Assembly (NCBI RefSeq): GCF_042643485.1
Contig: NZ_JBHRSJ010000031.1
Coordinates: forward strand, 124,001 to 188,000
DNA length: 64,000 bases
Direction of reading: 5' to 3'
Origin: Azotobacter bryophylli
GTDB lineage: Bacteria; Pseudomonadota; Gammaproteobacteria; Pseudomonadales; Pseudomonadaceae
A program made the position numbers and the translations under genes. The notes under the pieces were generated by a model that searched no databases, was not told where the DNA came from, and saw nothing but the letters and a program-made list of their open reading frames with translations. Shown here in pieces: positions 18,219 to 26,396 of this stretch; within the stretch, counting starts at the first letter, position 1; the number at the start of each line of letters is the position of its first letter.

Positions 18219-20087
18219 ATGAACAGCAAGGTCTGCGAGTCCCCTTTCCCTGTGGCGCAGCCGCGCCTGCGTCCAGTGGCGATCGGCCAGCCGGGCGTCG
18301 CCTTCGACACGGCGAACGGCTGCCTCTACCTGCGTCCCCTGGAACCCCTGGCGCCCTTGCCGGTGCGCCTGCTCGACCGCCTGCGGCACTGGGCGCGGCT
18401 GACCCCCGAGCAGACCCTGGTCGCCCGGCGCGGCGCCGACGGGGCCTGGCAGCGCCTCGGCTACGCGCAGATGCTGGACAGCGCCCGGACCATCGGCCAG
18501 CACCTGCTGGAGTACGGGCTGAGCGCCGAGCGGCCGCTCTTGATCCTCTCCGGCAACGGCCTGGACCACCTGAAGCTGGCGACCGCCTGCCTCTACGTGG
18601 GCATTCCCTACTGCCCGGTGTCGCCGGCCTATTCCACCCTGTCGCAGGATCTGGCCAAGCTGCGCCACATCGTCGAGCGCCTGCGCCCCGGCCTGGTCTT
18701 CGCCGCGGACAGCGCGACCTATGCCCGTGCCATCGGGAGCGTGATCCCGCCAGACGTGCCGCTGCTGTTCAGCGAAGGCGCGCTGCCCGGTCGGCCCTGC
18801 CGTACCTTCGCCGAGCTGGAGCGGCCGACCGACACCGCCGCGGCGGATGCTGCCTTCGTCCGGGTCGGGCCGGAGAGCATCGCCAAGTTCCTCTTCACCT
18901 CGGGCTCGACCAAGCTGCCCAAGGCGGTGCCGACCACCCAGCGTATGCTCTGCGCCAACCAGCAGATGCTGCTGCAGACCTTCCCGGCGTTCGCCGAGGA
19001 GCCGCCGGTGCTGGTCGACTGGCTGCCCTGGAACCACACCTTCGGCGGCAGCCACAACGTCGGCATCGCCCTCTACAACGGCGGCACCCTCTACATCGAC
19101 GACGGCAAGCCGACGCCCGAGGGCTTCGCCGAGACCCTGCGCAACCTGCGCGAAATCTCGCCGACCGCCTACCTGACCGTACCCAAGGGCTGGGAAGAGC
19201 TGGCCGGCGCCCTGGAGCAGGACGCCGGGCTGCGCGAGCGCTTCTTCGCCCAGGTCCGGCTGTTCTTCTTCGCCGGCGCCGGGCTGTCGCAGTCGGTGCG
19301 CGAGCGGCTGGACCGGGTGGCCGAGGCGCATTGCGGCGAGTGCATTCGCACGATGGCCGGGCTGGGCATGACCGAGACGGCGCCGTCCTGCACCTTCAGT
19401 ACCGGGCCGGTGGACCTGCCCGGCTACGTCGGCGTGCCGGCGCCGGGCTGCGAGCTGAAGCTGGCGCCGGTGGGCGGCAAGCTGGAGGCGCGCTTTCGCG
19501 GCCCGCACGTGATGGCCGGCTACTGGCGCGAGCCCGAGCTCAGCGCCGAGGCCTTCGACGAGGAGGGCTACTACCGCTCCGGCGACGCCCTCCGGCTGGT
19601 CGACCCCGACCGTCCCGAGCTGGGCCTGCTGTTCGACGGGCGCATCGCCGAGGACTTCAAGCTGTCCTCCGGGGTCTTCGTCAGCGTCGGGCCGCTGCGC
19701 GCCCGCATCATCCTGGCCGGCGCGCCCTATATCCAGGACGTGGTGGTGACCGGGCCGAACCGCCCCGAGCTGGCCCTGCTGATCTTCCCGCGCCTGCCCG
19801 AGTGCCGGGCCCTGGCCGGCCTGCCGGAGTCGGCGCCGGCCGCCGAGGTGCTGGCAGCGCCGGTGGTGCGCACCTGGCTGAGAGCACTGCTGGACGAGCT
19901 CAACCGCACCGCGACCGGCAACGCCAGCCGCCTGGCCTGGGCCTGCCTGCTCGCCGAGCCGCCGTGCATCGACCGCGGCGAAGTGACCGACAAGGGCTCG
20001 ATCAACCAGCGCGCGGTGTTGCAGCAGCGCGAGGCGCTGATCGACGCCCTGTACGCCGGTGAGGATACCGGGCGGGTGCTCGCATGA
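18219..20087 (+). CDS. fcs: Feruloyl-CoA synthetase
   Basis: Fcs activates ferulate, p-coumarate and related acids to CoA thioesters with ATP. The 622-residue ANL-superfamily enzyme has the P-loop FLFTSGSTKLPKAVPTT near residues 225-241, the A5-like motif TMAGLGMTETAPS and the YRSGDALRL segment with the ribose-binding Asp. Its extended length and DWLPWNHTFGG are typical of the bacterial feruloyl-CoA synthetase subgroup. GGAGGAG lies about 5 bases before the ATG at 18219. The end overlaps the thiolase start by 4 bases (ATGA), so translation is coupled. Confidence 0.94.
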   Translation: MNSKVCESPFPVAQPRLRPVAIGQPGVAFDTANGCLYLRPLEPLAPLPVRLLDRLRHWARLTPEQTLVARRGADGAWQRLGYAQMLDSARTIGQHLLEYGLSAERPLLILSGNGLDHLKLATACLYVGIPYCPVSPAYSTLSQDLAKLRHIVERLRPGLVFAADSATYARAIGSVIPPDVPLLFSEGALPGRPCRTFAELERPTDTAAADAAFVRVGPESIAKFLFTSGSTKLPKAVPTTQRMLCANQQMLLQTFPAFAEEPPVLVDWLPWNHTFGGSHNVGIALYNGGTLYIDDGKPTPEGFAETLRNLREISPTAYLTVPKGWEELAGALEQDAGLRERFFAQVRLFFFAGAGLSQSVRERLDRVAEAHCGECIRTMAGLGMTETAPSCTFSTGPVDLPGYVGVPAPGCELKLAPVGGKLEARFRGPHVMAGYWREPELSAEAFDEEGYYRSGDALRLVDPDRPELGLLFDGRIAEDFKLSSGVFVSVGPLRARIILAGAPYIQDVVVTGPNRPELALLIFPRLPECRALAGLPESAPAAEVLAAPVVRTWLRALLDELNRTATGNASRLAWACLLAEPPCIDRGEVTDKGSINQRAVLQQREALIDALYAGEDTGRVLA

Positions 20088-21334
20088 GTCGCGCGGCCGG
20101 ACTGTATTCGGCGTTCGACGAGGTCTGCCTGGTGGATGCCCTGCGCACTCCCTGGGTCGATCTGGGCGGCGCGCTGGCGCAGGTCTCGCCCATCGACCTG
20201 GGGATCGCCGTCGCCCGCGGGCTGTTCGCCCGCAGCGGCATCGAGGCGGCGGCGGTGGATTCGGTGATCGCCGGCTCCATGGCCCAGGCCAGCTTCGACG
20301 CCTATTTCCTGCCGCGCCACATCGGCCTCTACAGCGGCGTGCCGCAGGCGGTGCCGGCGCTGGCGGTGCAGCGCATCTGCGGCACCGGCTTCGAGATTCT
20401 CCGGCAGGCCGGCGAACAGATCGCCCGCGGCAGCGCCGCGCTGGCGCTGTGCGTGGCCAGCGAGTCGATGTCGCGCAACCCGATCGCCGCCTACACGCAT
20501 CGCGGCGGCTTCCGCCTCGGCGTGCCGGTGGAGTTCAAGGACTTCCTCTGGGAGGCGCTGTTCGATCCGGCGGCCGGCATCGACATGCTGCAGACGGCGG
20601 AAAACCTCGCGCGTATCCACGGACTCGAGCGGGAGACGGTCGACCGCTTCGCCGCCCGGAGCTTCGCGCGCGCCCTGGCCGCGCAGGAGGCCGGCTGGTT
20701 CGCCGGCGAGATCCTGCCGCTCGAACGCGCCCGCTTCTCCCTGGAGGGCGGCCGCGAGCGCGCCCTCGACCTGCCGCGTGGCGTCGAGACGGTGGAGCGC
20801 GACAGCCATGTGCGCGCCTCCTCGTTCGAGGCCCTGCAGCGCCTGCGTCCGGTACATGCCGGCGGCGTGCAGACCGCCGGCAACAGCTGCGCGGTGGTGG
20901 ACGGCGCGGCCGCCGCGCTGGTCGGCGCCTGCCGCGACTTCCCCGGCGCCCGCCCGCTGGCCTGGCTGCGCGCGGTCAGCGCCTGCGGGGTGGCCCCGGA
21001 GCGGATGGGCATCGGCCCGGTGGCGGCGATCCGCCTGCTGCTCGAACGCAGCGCCCTGACGCTGGCCGACATCGGCCGCTTCGAGATCAACGAGGCCCAG
21101 AGCGCGCAGGTGCTCGCCGTGCAGCGCGAGCTGGAGATCGACACGGAATGCCTGAACGTCCACGGCGGGGCCATCGCCCTCGGCCATCCGCTGGTCGCCA
21201 CCGGCCTGCGCCTGACCCTGACCCTGGCGCGCCAGCTGCGCACCGCCAAGCTGCGCTACGGCGTGGCGGCGGCCTGCATCGGCGGCGGCCAGGGCATGGC
21301 CATGCTGATCGAGAACCCCGACTACCGGGGTTGA
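20084..21334 (+). CDS. Thiolase family protein (acetyl-CoA acetyltransferase-like)
   Basis: This 416-residue thiolase has the nucleophilic cysteine in QRICGTGFEIL (Cys99), the catalytic histidine in NVHGGAIALGHPLVATG and the second cysteine in AACIGGGQGMAM, so all active-site residues are present. Equivalent genes (often called aat) accompany fcs and ech in Pseudomonas ferulate clusters, where they are dispensable for the retro-aldol route but could serve a CoA-dependent beta-oxidative route. It overlaps fcs by 4 bases and is followed by the acyl-CoA dehydrogenase after 21 bases. The actual substrate is uncertain. Confidence 0.9.
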   Translation: MSRAAGLYSAFDEVCLVDALRTPWVDLGGALAQVSPIDLGIAVARGLFARSGIEAAAVDSVIAGSMAQASFDAYFLPRHIGLYSGVPQAVPALAVQRICGTGFEILRQAGEQIARGSAALALCVASESMSRNPIAAYTHRGGFRLGVPVEFKDFLWEALFDPAAGIDMLQTAENLARIHGLERETVDRFAARSFARALAAQEAGWFAGEILPLERARFSLEGGRERALDLPRGVETVERDSHVRASSFEALQRLRPVHAGGVQTAGNSCAVVDGAAAALVGACRDFPGARPLAWLRAVSACGVAPERMGIGPVAAIRLLLERSALTLADIGRFEINEAQSAQVLAVQRELEIDTECLNVHGGAIALGHPLVATGLRLTLTLARQLRTAKLRYGVAAACIGGGQGMAMLIENPDYRG

Positions 21335-21355
21335 GCATTCACTGGAGGATTTGCC

Positions 21356-23113
21356 ATGTGGCACTACCAAGCCCCGCTGCGCGACATGCGCTTCGTCATC
21401 GAGGAATGGCTGGCGGCGCCGGCCGACTGGCGGCGGATGCCGGCCTTCGAGAGTCTGGATAGCGAACTGGCCGCCCAGGTGGTCGAGGAGGCGGGACGCT
21501 TCGCCAGCGGCGTGCTGGCGCCGCTGAACGCGCCCGGCGACCGCCAGGGCTGCCGCTTCGACGACGGCCGGGTCAGCACCCCGGACGGCTTTCCCGCCGC
21601 CTACCGGGCCTTCGTCGACGGCGGCTGGGCGGCGCTGGCCTGCGCCGCGGAGGACGGCGGCCAGGGCCTGCCGCAACTGCTCAACGCCGCGCTCTTGGAG
21701 ATGATCTATTCGACCAACCATGCCTGGGCGATGTACCCGGGCATCGCCCACGGCGCCTACGAATGCCTGCGCGCCCACGGCTCGCCCGAGCTGCGCGAGC
21801 GCTACCTGGCGGCCATCGTCAGCGGCGAGATCCTGCCGACCATGTGCCTGACCGAGCCGCAGGCCGGCAGTGACGTGGGCCTGCTGCGCAGCCGCGCCGA
21901 GCCGGCCGCGGACGGCAGCTACCGGATCAGCGGCAGCAAGCTGTTCGCTTCCGGCGGCGAGCACGACCTGACCGAGAACATCCTGCATCTGGTGCTCGCC
22001 CGCCTGCCCGACGCGCCGCCCGGCAGCCGCGGCATCTCGCTGTTCCTGGTGCCCAAGCGCTTGCCCGACGGCCGCCGCAACGCGGTGCGCTGCGACGGCA
22101 TTGAGCACAAGCTGGGCATCCGCGGCAGCGCCACCTGCACCCTGAGCTTCGAGCAGGCCGAGGGCTGGCTGCTCGGCGAGCCGCACAAGGGCCTGGCGGC
22201 GATGTTCGTGATGATGAACTCGGCGCGCCTGCACGTCGGCCTGCAGGGCCTGGGGCATGCCGAGGCGGCCTGGCAGAACGCCGCGCAATACGCCGCCGAG
22301 CGCCGCCAGATGCGCGCCGTGCGTCGTCCGGAGGGACGCGCCGAGGCGCCGGCCGACCCGATCCATTACCACCCGGCGATGCGCCGCACCCTGCTCGAAC
22401 TGCGCACCCTCACCGAGGGCATGCGCGCCCTGGGCTACTGGACCGCGCACCTGCTCGATGAGGCCGAGCAGGGCGCCGATCCGGCGCTGCGCGCCCGGGC
22501 GCAGGGCCGGGCCATGCTGCTGACCCCGCTGGTCAAGGCTTTCTTCACCGAGCAGGGGTTCCGTCTGGCCAGCGCGGCGCTGCAGGTGTTCGGCGGCTAC
22601 GGTTACGTGCAGGAGTACGCCATCGAACAGACCCTGCGCGACAGTCGCATCGCCATGATCTACGAGGGCAGCAACGAGATTCAGGCCAACGACCTGCTGC
22701 TGCGCAAGGTGCTGGGCGACGGCGGCACCGTGCTGTGCGATCTGCTGGAGGACTTCCGCGCCGAGGCGGAGATCGCGGCGGTCAGCCCGGAGTGCGGTGC
22801 CTTCGCCGCCGCCCTGGGGCAGTACTGCGACCGCCTGACCACCGCAACCGAAGGGCTGGCCGCCGCCGCGGCGCGGGACCCGGAGCGGCCCTACCGGGCG
22901 GCGGGCGACTTCCTGCGCCTGCTCGGCCTGGTCGCCCTGGCTTTCGCCTGGACGCGCAGCGCGCGCCTGGCCGCCGGGCGCACGGACGATCCCTTCTATG
23001 CCGGCAAGCTGGAATCGGCGGCCTTCTTCTTCGCCTACCTGCTGCCTGAGGCGGACCACCGCCTGGCGCTGATCGAAGCCAGCCGCCAGCCGCTGCCGTT
23101 CCTGCCCGAGTGA
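21356..23113 (+). CDS. Acyl-CoA dehydrogenase of the hydroxycinnamate operon
   Basis: This 585-residue FAD enzyme is of the long acyl-CoA dehydrogenase type with a C-terminal extension (DUF-type domain after residue about 470). Visible motifs are PTMCLTEPQAGSDVGLLRS (FAD contact), GISLFLVPKRLPDG, GYVQEYAIEQTLRDSRI and MIYEGSNEIQANDLL. It would pass electrons to ETF and then to ETF-QO, which is encoded at the left end of the window. Genes called acd occupy the same place in other ferulate clusters; a role in side-chain reduction or beta-oxidation is inferred. It is the last intact gene of the operon and overlaps a GTG-started etfB fragment. Confidence 0.88.
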   Translation: MWHYQAPLRDMRFVIEEWLAAPADWRRMPAFESLDSELAAQVVEEAGRFASGVLAPLNAPGDRQGCRFDDGRVSTPDGFPAAYRAFVDGGWAALACAAEDGGQGLPQLLNAALLEMIYSTNHAWAMYPGIAHGAYECLRAHGSPELRERYLAAIVSGEILPTMCLTEPQAGSDVGLLRSRAEPAADGSYRISGSKLFASGGEHDLTENILHLVLARLPDAPPGSRGISLFLVPKRLPDGRRNAVRCDGIEHKLGIRGSATCTLSFEQAEGWLLGEPHKGLAAMFVMMNSARLHVGLQGLGHAEAAWQNAAQYAAERRQMRAVRRPEGRAEAPADPIHYHPAMRRTLLELRTLTEGMRALGYWTAHLLDEAEQGADPALRARAQGRAMLLTPLVKAFFTEQGFRLASAALQVFGGYGYVQEYAIEQTLRDSRIAMIYEGSNEIQANDLLLRKVLGDGGTVLCDLLEDFRAEAEIAAVSPECGAFAAALGQYCDRLTTATEGLAAAAARDPERPYRAAGDFLRLLGLVALAFAWTRSARLAAGRTDDPFYAGKLESAAFFFAYLLPEADHRLALIEASRQPLPFLPE

Positions 23114-23220
23114 ACCCCTTCTGCGAGATCGCCGTTGAAGAGGCGGTACGTCTGAAGGAGCAGGGCGTCGCCAGAGAGATCGTCGTCGTCTCCATCGGCC
23201 CAGGCCAAGCAGGTGTCTGA
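23110..23220 (+). pseudogene. etfB: Fragment of electron transfer flavoprotein beta subunit gene
   Basis: Directly overlapping the stop codon of the acyl-CoA dehydrogenase, a GTG-initiated frame reads NPFCEIAVEEAVRLKEQ and continues to REIVVVSIGPGQAGV before TGA. This matches an internal piece of EtfB (about residues 36-70 of roughly 250), with both ends missing: no N-terminal MKVLVAVKRV region and no downstream FAD-binding part. It cannot encode a working subunit. It may be a relic of an etfBA pair once present in the operon, or a piece copied from the chromosomal etfB. The amino-acid match is continuous over about 33 residues, so chance is unlikely. Confidence 0.85.
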
Positions 23221-23263
23221 CCCAGCAAGAGGCCCGCTCATCGAGCGGCTTCTTGCTACTGGG
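23221..23263 (+). terminator. Long imperfect hairpin at the end of the hydroxycinnamate operon
   Basis: CCCAGCAAGA...GCTC pairs with GAGCGGC...TCTTG-CTA-CTGGG, an approximately 18-bp stem with small bulges around an ATC loop, right after the etfB fragment stop. It is placed to end the operon transcript, though no T tract follows. Confidence 0.55.
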
Positions 23264-23475
23264 GGCCGGCATCCTTACCGGATCGCTGCGCCATTCCCCG
23301 CCGATTGCAGGGGGGAGCGGCGGGGCCTGGTCGTTGATAATCACCTCGCGATTCGTCGAATATGGCAACGGTAGACCTGTCGATCCAAGAGAGGGACGAC
23401 GGATGACGGCGTTTGGCCCCGAGTGGACCACGCCCGCATGGCCGACGGCTTTTTCCTCCTGATGGCGAGCAGTCC

Positions 23476-23952
23476 ATGACAGCGATGATCCCGATGAATG
23501 ACTGGCGCAGACGGATGCTCTGCTGCGTCCTGGCCGGCCTGCTTGCGGCATGCTCGTCGACGGGGCCGGAGCGGACCCGGCAAGCCGGGGCTCCGCAACC
23601 GGCCGCCGCCGCCCTGGCGCCGTGGGAGGCCGAGATGTTGCCGGTGGTTTCCTGGAGCCTGTCGCCCGGTCCGGTCGAGAGCCGTGCGATCGATGTTCCA
23701 AGCCTGCGGCCGGTGTTCCTGGTCGGCGACGACAGCCTGTCCAGGAGCTGGCTGAGGCTGCAGCGGGACAAGCTGCGGCGGCTGAACGCGCTCGGTCTGG
23801 TGGTGAACGTCGCTTCGCCTGCGGGCCTTGCGGAATTGCGCCAGCTGGCGGAGGGGCTGCAGCTGATCCCGGTGACCGGCGACGATCTGGCGGCCCTGCT
23901 GGGGTTTTCCCACTACCCGGTGCTGGTCACCTCCAGCTTCCTCGAACAATGA
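23476..23952 (+). CDS. Integrating conjugative element protein, PFL_4695 family (orphan lipoprotein)
   Basis: The 158-residue protein has a lipoprotein signal ending LAGLLAACSS and a mature part with the pattern of ICE proteins of the PFL_4695 family: LPVVSWSLSPGPVESRAI, LRPVFLVGDDSLSRSWLR, ALGLVVNVASPAGLAELR, PVTGDDLAALLGFSHYPVLV and a terminal LEQ. Such proteins are encoded in the transfer modules of PAGI-2/ICEclc-like elements; their function is undefined. No other conjugation gene (integrase, relaxase, TraD, type IV secretion) is present here, so it is an orphan. The start could also be the ATG at 23494. It sits between the etfB fragment and pobA and suggests a past ICE insertion. Confidence 0.82.
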   Translation: MTAMIPMNDWRRRMLCCVLAGLLAACSSTGPERTRQAGAPQPAAAALAPWEAEMLPVVSWSLSPGPVESRAIDVPSLRPVFLVGDDSLSRSWLRLQRDKLRRLNALGLVVNVASPAGLAELRQLAEGLQLIPVTGDDLAALLGFSHYPVLVTSSFLEQ

Positions 23953-23973
23953 GCATTGTCCCCGGCGCCCCGT

Positions 23974-24001
23974 CCGCCCGGGAAAGTCCTTTGCCGGGCG
24001 G
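23974..24001. terminator. Hairpin between convergent ICE gene and pobA
   Basis: Perfect 8-bp stem CCGCCCGG / CCGGGCGG with a 12-base loop in the 73-bp space between two convergent genes. It probably acts as a shared terminator. Confidence 0.5.
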
Positions 24002-24025
24002 GGCGGCTTATTCGATGCGCCGGGC

Positions 24026-25210
24026 TCAGGCGACCTCTTCGTAGGGCAGGCCGACGTAGTTCTCGGCGATGGTCACGCGCCCGGCCTCGGAGTCGAGGAA
24101 GTACTCGCGGTCGGCCAGCTGCATGCGCTTGTCGAAGGCGTCGCTGCCGGCGAAGTCGTGCAGCAGGTTGGTCATGAACCAGCTGAAGCGCTCGCCCTTC
24201 CAGACCCGGCGCAGGGCCAGCTCGGAGTACTTCTCCAGGAGGTCGGTGCGGCCTTCCCGGTAGACCTTGGCCAGGATGCGGAACAGGTAGCAGACGTCGC
24301 TGCCGGCCAGGTTGAGGCCCTTGGCGCCGGTCGGCGGGACGATGTGCGCGGCATCGCCGACCAGGAACAGCCGACCGTACTGCATGGGCTCGACCACGTA
24401 GCTGCGCAGCGGCGCGATGCTCTTCTCCAGCGCCGGCCCGGTGATCACCTTCGCCGCCACGTCGCCCGGCAGGCGGCGCTTGAGTTCGCTCCAGAAGCGC
24501 TCGTCGGACCAGTCCTCGACCTTCTCGCTCAGCGGCACCTGCAGGTAGTAGCGGCTGCGCGTCGTCGAGCGCTGGCTGCAGAGCACGAAGCCCTGGTCGG
24601 TGTGCGCGTAGATCAGCTCCTCGTGGACCGGCGGCGTGTCGGACAGCAGGCCGAGCCAGCCGAACGGGTAGACGCGCTCGTAGTGCGACAGCACCTCGGC
24701 CGGAATGCTCTTGCGCGACACGCCGTGGAAGCCGTCGCAGCCGGCGATGTAGTCGCAGTCGAGGCGGTGGGGCTGGCCGTCTTTCTCGTAGGTGACGTAG
24801 GGCGTTTCCTCCTTGAGGCCGAACAGCTGCACGTTCTGCGTCTCGTAGACGATCGGCGCGCCGCTGGCCCGGCGCGCGTCCATCAGGTCGCGGGTGACTT
24901 CGGTCTGGCCGTAGACCATCACCGTCTTGCCACCGGACAGCGCCTTGAGGTCCAGGCGGATGCGCCGGCCCGAGCAGACCAGCTCGATGCCCTCGTGGAC
25001 CAGGCCTTCCCGGTCCATGCGCTCGGCCACGCCGGCCTCGCGCAGCAGGTCGACCACGCCCTGCTCGAGCACGCCGGCACGGATGCGGCCGAGCACGTAG
25101 TCGGGGCTCTGGCGTTCGAGGATCACGTTGTCGATGCCAGCCTGGTGCAGCAACTGGCCGAGGAGCAGGCCGGACGGGCCGGCGCCGATGATTGCCACTT
25201 GAGTCTTCAT
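24026..25210 (-). CDS. pobA: 4-Hydroxybenzoate 3-monooxygenase
   Basis: PobA is the FAD/NADPH enzyme that converts 4-hydroxybenzoate to protocatechuate. At 394 residues it has the exact family length. The FAD motif GAGPSG is at 9-14, the conserved CDGFHG segment at 158-163 and the second FAD motif GDAAHIVPPTGAKGLNLA near 285. The substrate-site residues Tyr201, Ser212, Arg214 and Tyr222 and Arg220 known from the Pseudomonas enzyme are all present, and the end ENYVGLPYEEVA is canonical. The start at 25210 (GGAGAG about 10 bases upstream) fixes MKTQVAIIGAG. It is transcribed divergently from the AraC-type regulator and links the island to 4-hydroxybenzoate from p-coumarate. Confidence 0.97.
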   Translation of the reverse strand: MKTQVAIIGAGPSGLLLGQLLHQAGIDNVILERQSPDYVLGRIRAGVLEQGVVDLLREAGVAERMDREGLVHEGIELVCSGRRIRLDLKALSGGKTVMVYGQTEVTRDLMDARRASGAPIVYETQNVQLFGLKEETPYVTYEKDGQPHRLDCDYIAGCDGFHGVSRKSIPAEVLSHYERVYPFGWLGLLSDTPPVHEELIYAHTDQGFVLCSQRSTTRSRYYLQVPLSEKVEDWSDERFWSELKRRLPGDVAAKVITGPALEKSIAPLRSYVVEPMQYGRLFLVGDAAHIVPPTGAKGLNLAGSDVCYLFRILAKVYREGRTDLLEKYSELALRRVWKGERFSWFMTNLLHDFAGSDAFDKRMQLADREYFLDSEAGRVTIAENYVGLPYEEVA

Positions 25211-25373
25211 TCTTATTGTCTCTCCGGTTGGGACCGGCCCGCCTGCGCAGGGCCGGCTTCGCTGATGGCCTCTGCATTTTTGTTTGGCGGATTGGGGAAA
25301 ATAAGGTGATTTAAGCGGTATTGCTGGTACTTTTGGATGATCCGTTCGCTTATCGAACCAGAGGAGGTCGCCC
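25211..25373. promoter_or_regulatory. Divergent pobA-pobR intergenic region
   Basis: 163 bp between divergent starts. It includes an AT-rich core (about 25276-25315) and a strong AGAGGAGG ribosome binding site for the regulator. I could not define an AraC-type operator repeat by eye, but this is where 4-hydroxybenzoate-dependent activation of pobA should occur. Confidence 0.6.
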
Positions 25374-26333
25374 ATGAGGCCGAGCGTACCCGAGGCCCCG
25401 GTGTTCAAGCTGTACGGGGAGCAACTGGCCTGGCCGACGCCGGACCTGCTGCACTGCGAGTCGATCGCGCAGCGCAGCAGCCTGCATCACTGGGAGATCA
25501 AGCCGCACCGCCATGCCGACCTGTTCCAGTTGCTCTACCTCCAGGAGGGCGAGGCGCTGGCCCAGGTGGAGAACCGGCAACTGCGCCTGACCGAGTCGGC
25601 GATCCAGGTGGTGCCGCCGCTCTGCGTGCACGGCTTCCGCTTCTCCGAGGACGTCCAGGGTTACGTGCTGACCCTGGCCGCGCCCCTGGTGGTGCATCTG
25701 GAAGAGCTTCTGGGGCATCACCTGGGCGTGCAGGGCGGATTCGCCTGCTACCCGGTCGGCACGGACCGCGCCTGGCTCGATCTGCTGTTCGGGACGCTGT
25801 TTCGCGAATACCAGGGGCACGAGCCGGGGCGCGAGCTGCAGCTGCAGTCGCTGGTCAACCTGCTGATGGTCTGGCTCGGTCGCCGCGAGCGCCAGCACGC
25901 CGCCTCGCTCGGCGCCAGCCAGCGCAACCGCCAGTACCTGATGCGCTTCATGCGACTGGTCGAGCAGCACTACCGCGAGCACCTGTCGGTGGACGAGTTC
26001 GCCCACCGCGTCGGGCTCTCCGGCGTCCACCTGAACAGCCTGTGCCGCCAACTGGTCGGGCAGAGCGCCCTGCAGGTGATCCACCAGCGTCTCTTGCTGG
26101 AGGCCAAGCGCAACCTGGTCTACACCACCATGACCGTCAACGAGCTCTCCGACGCGCTCGGCTTCAGCGACCCGGCCTACTTCTCGCGGTTCTTCCGTCG
26201 CCTCGCCGGGCAGTCGCCGAAGGCCTTCCGCCAGAGTGCCGCCGCGGGCGCCGGGGCGATGCCCGGTCAGGAGGACGAGGGTTTCGGCAAGGGCGAGTTC
26301 ATCGGCGACGCTTCCGCCGATGAGCGCGGATGA
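25374..26333 (+). CDS. pobR: AraC-family transcriptional regulator of pobA (PobR/PobC-like)
   Basis: This 319-residue regulator has an N-terminal cupin-like effector domain (SSLHHWEIKPHRHADLFQLLYL near residues 36-57) and a C-terminal AraC double helix-turn-helix: YREHLSVDEFAHRVGLSGVHL and MTVNELSDALGFSDPAYFSRFFRRLAGQSPKAFR. Divergent AraC regulators of this kind activate pobA in Pseudomonas and Azotobacter in response to 4-hydroxybenzoate. The start ATG has AGAGGAGG 8 bases upstream. The last 35 residues beyond the HTH are low complexity and Gly/Glu-rich. The regulatory partner is inferred from orientation. Confidence 0.85.
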   Translation: MRPSVPEAPVFKLYGEQLAWPTPDLLHCESIAQRSSLHHWEIKPHRHADLFQLLYLQEGEALAQVENRQLRLTESAIQVVPPLCVHGFRFSEDVQGYVLTLAAPLVVHLEELLGHHLGVQGGFACYPVGTDRAWLDLLFGTLFREYQGHEPGRELQLQSLVNLLMVWLGRRERQHAASLGASQRNRQYLMRFMRLVEQHYREHLSVDEFAHRVGLSGVHLNSLCRQLVGQSALQVIHQRLLLEAKRNLVYTTMTVNELSDALGFSDPAYFSRFFRRLAGQSPKAFRQSAAAGAGAMPGQEDEGFGKGEFIGDASADERG

Positions 26334-26396
26334 GGCCGCTCACGGTCCGGCCGACACGGGGCAGGGTGGAGGAGCGGCGCGGCGGCCGGCGGCGGT

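Noticed and set aside
19727..23701. 1324-codon open frame on the minus strand
   Set aside because: It is antisense to fcs, the thiolase and the acyl-CoA dehydrogenase, all with clear family motifs. Its product is Arg/Gly/Ala/Gln-rich without domains, as expected for a GC-rich shadow frame.
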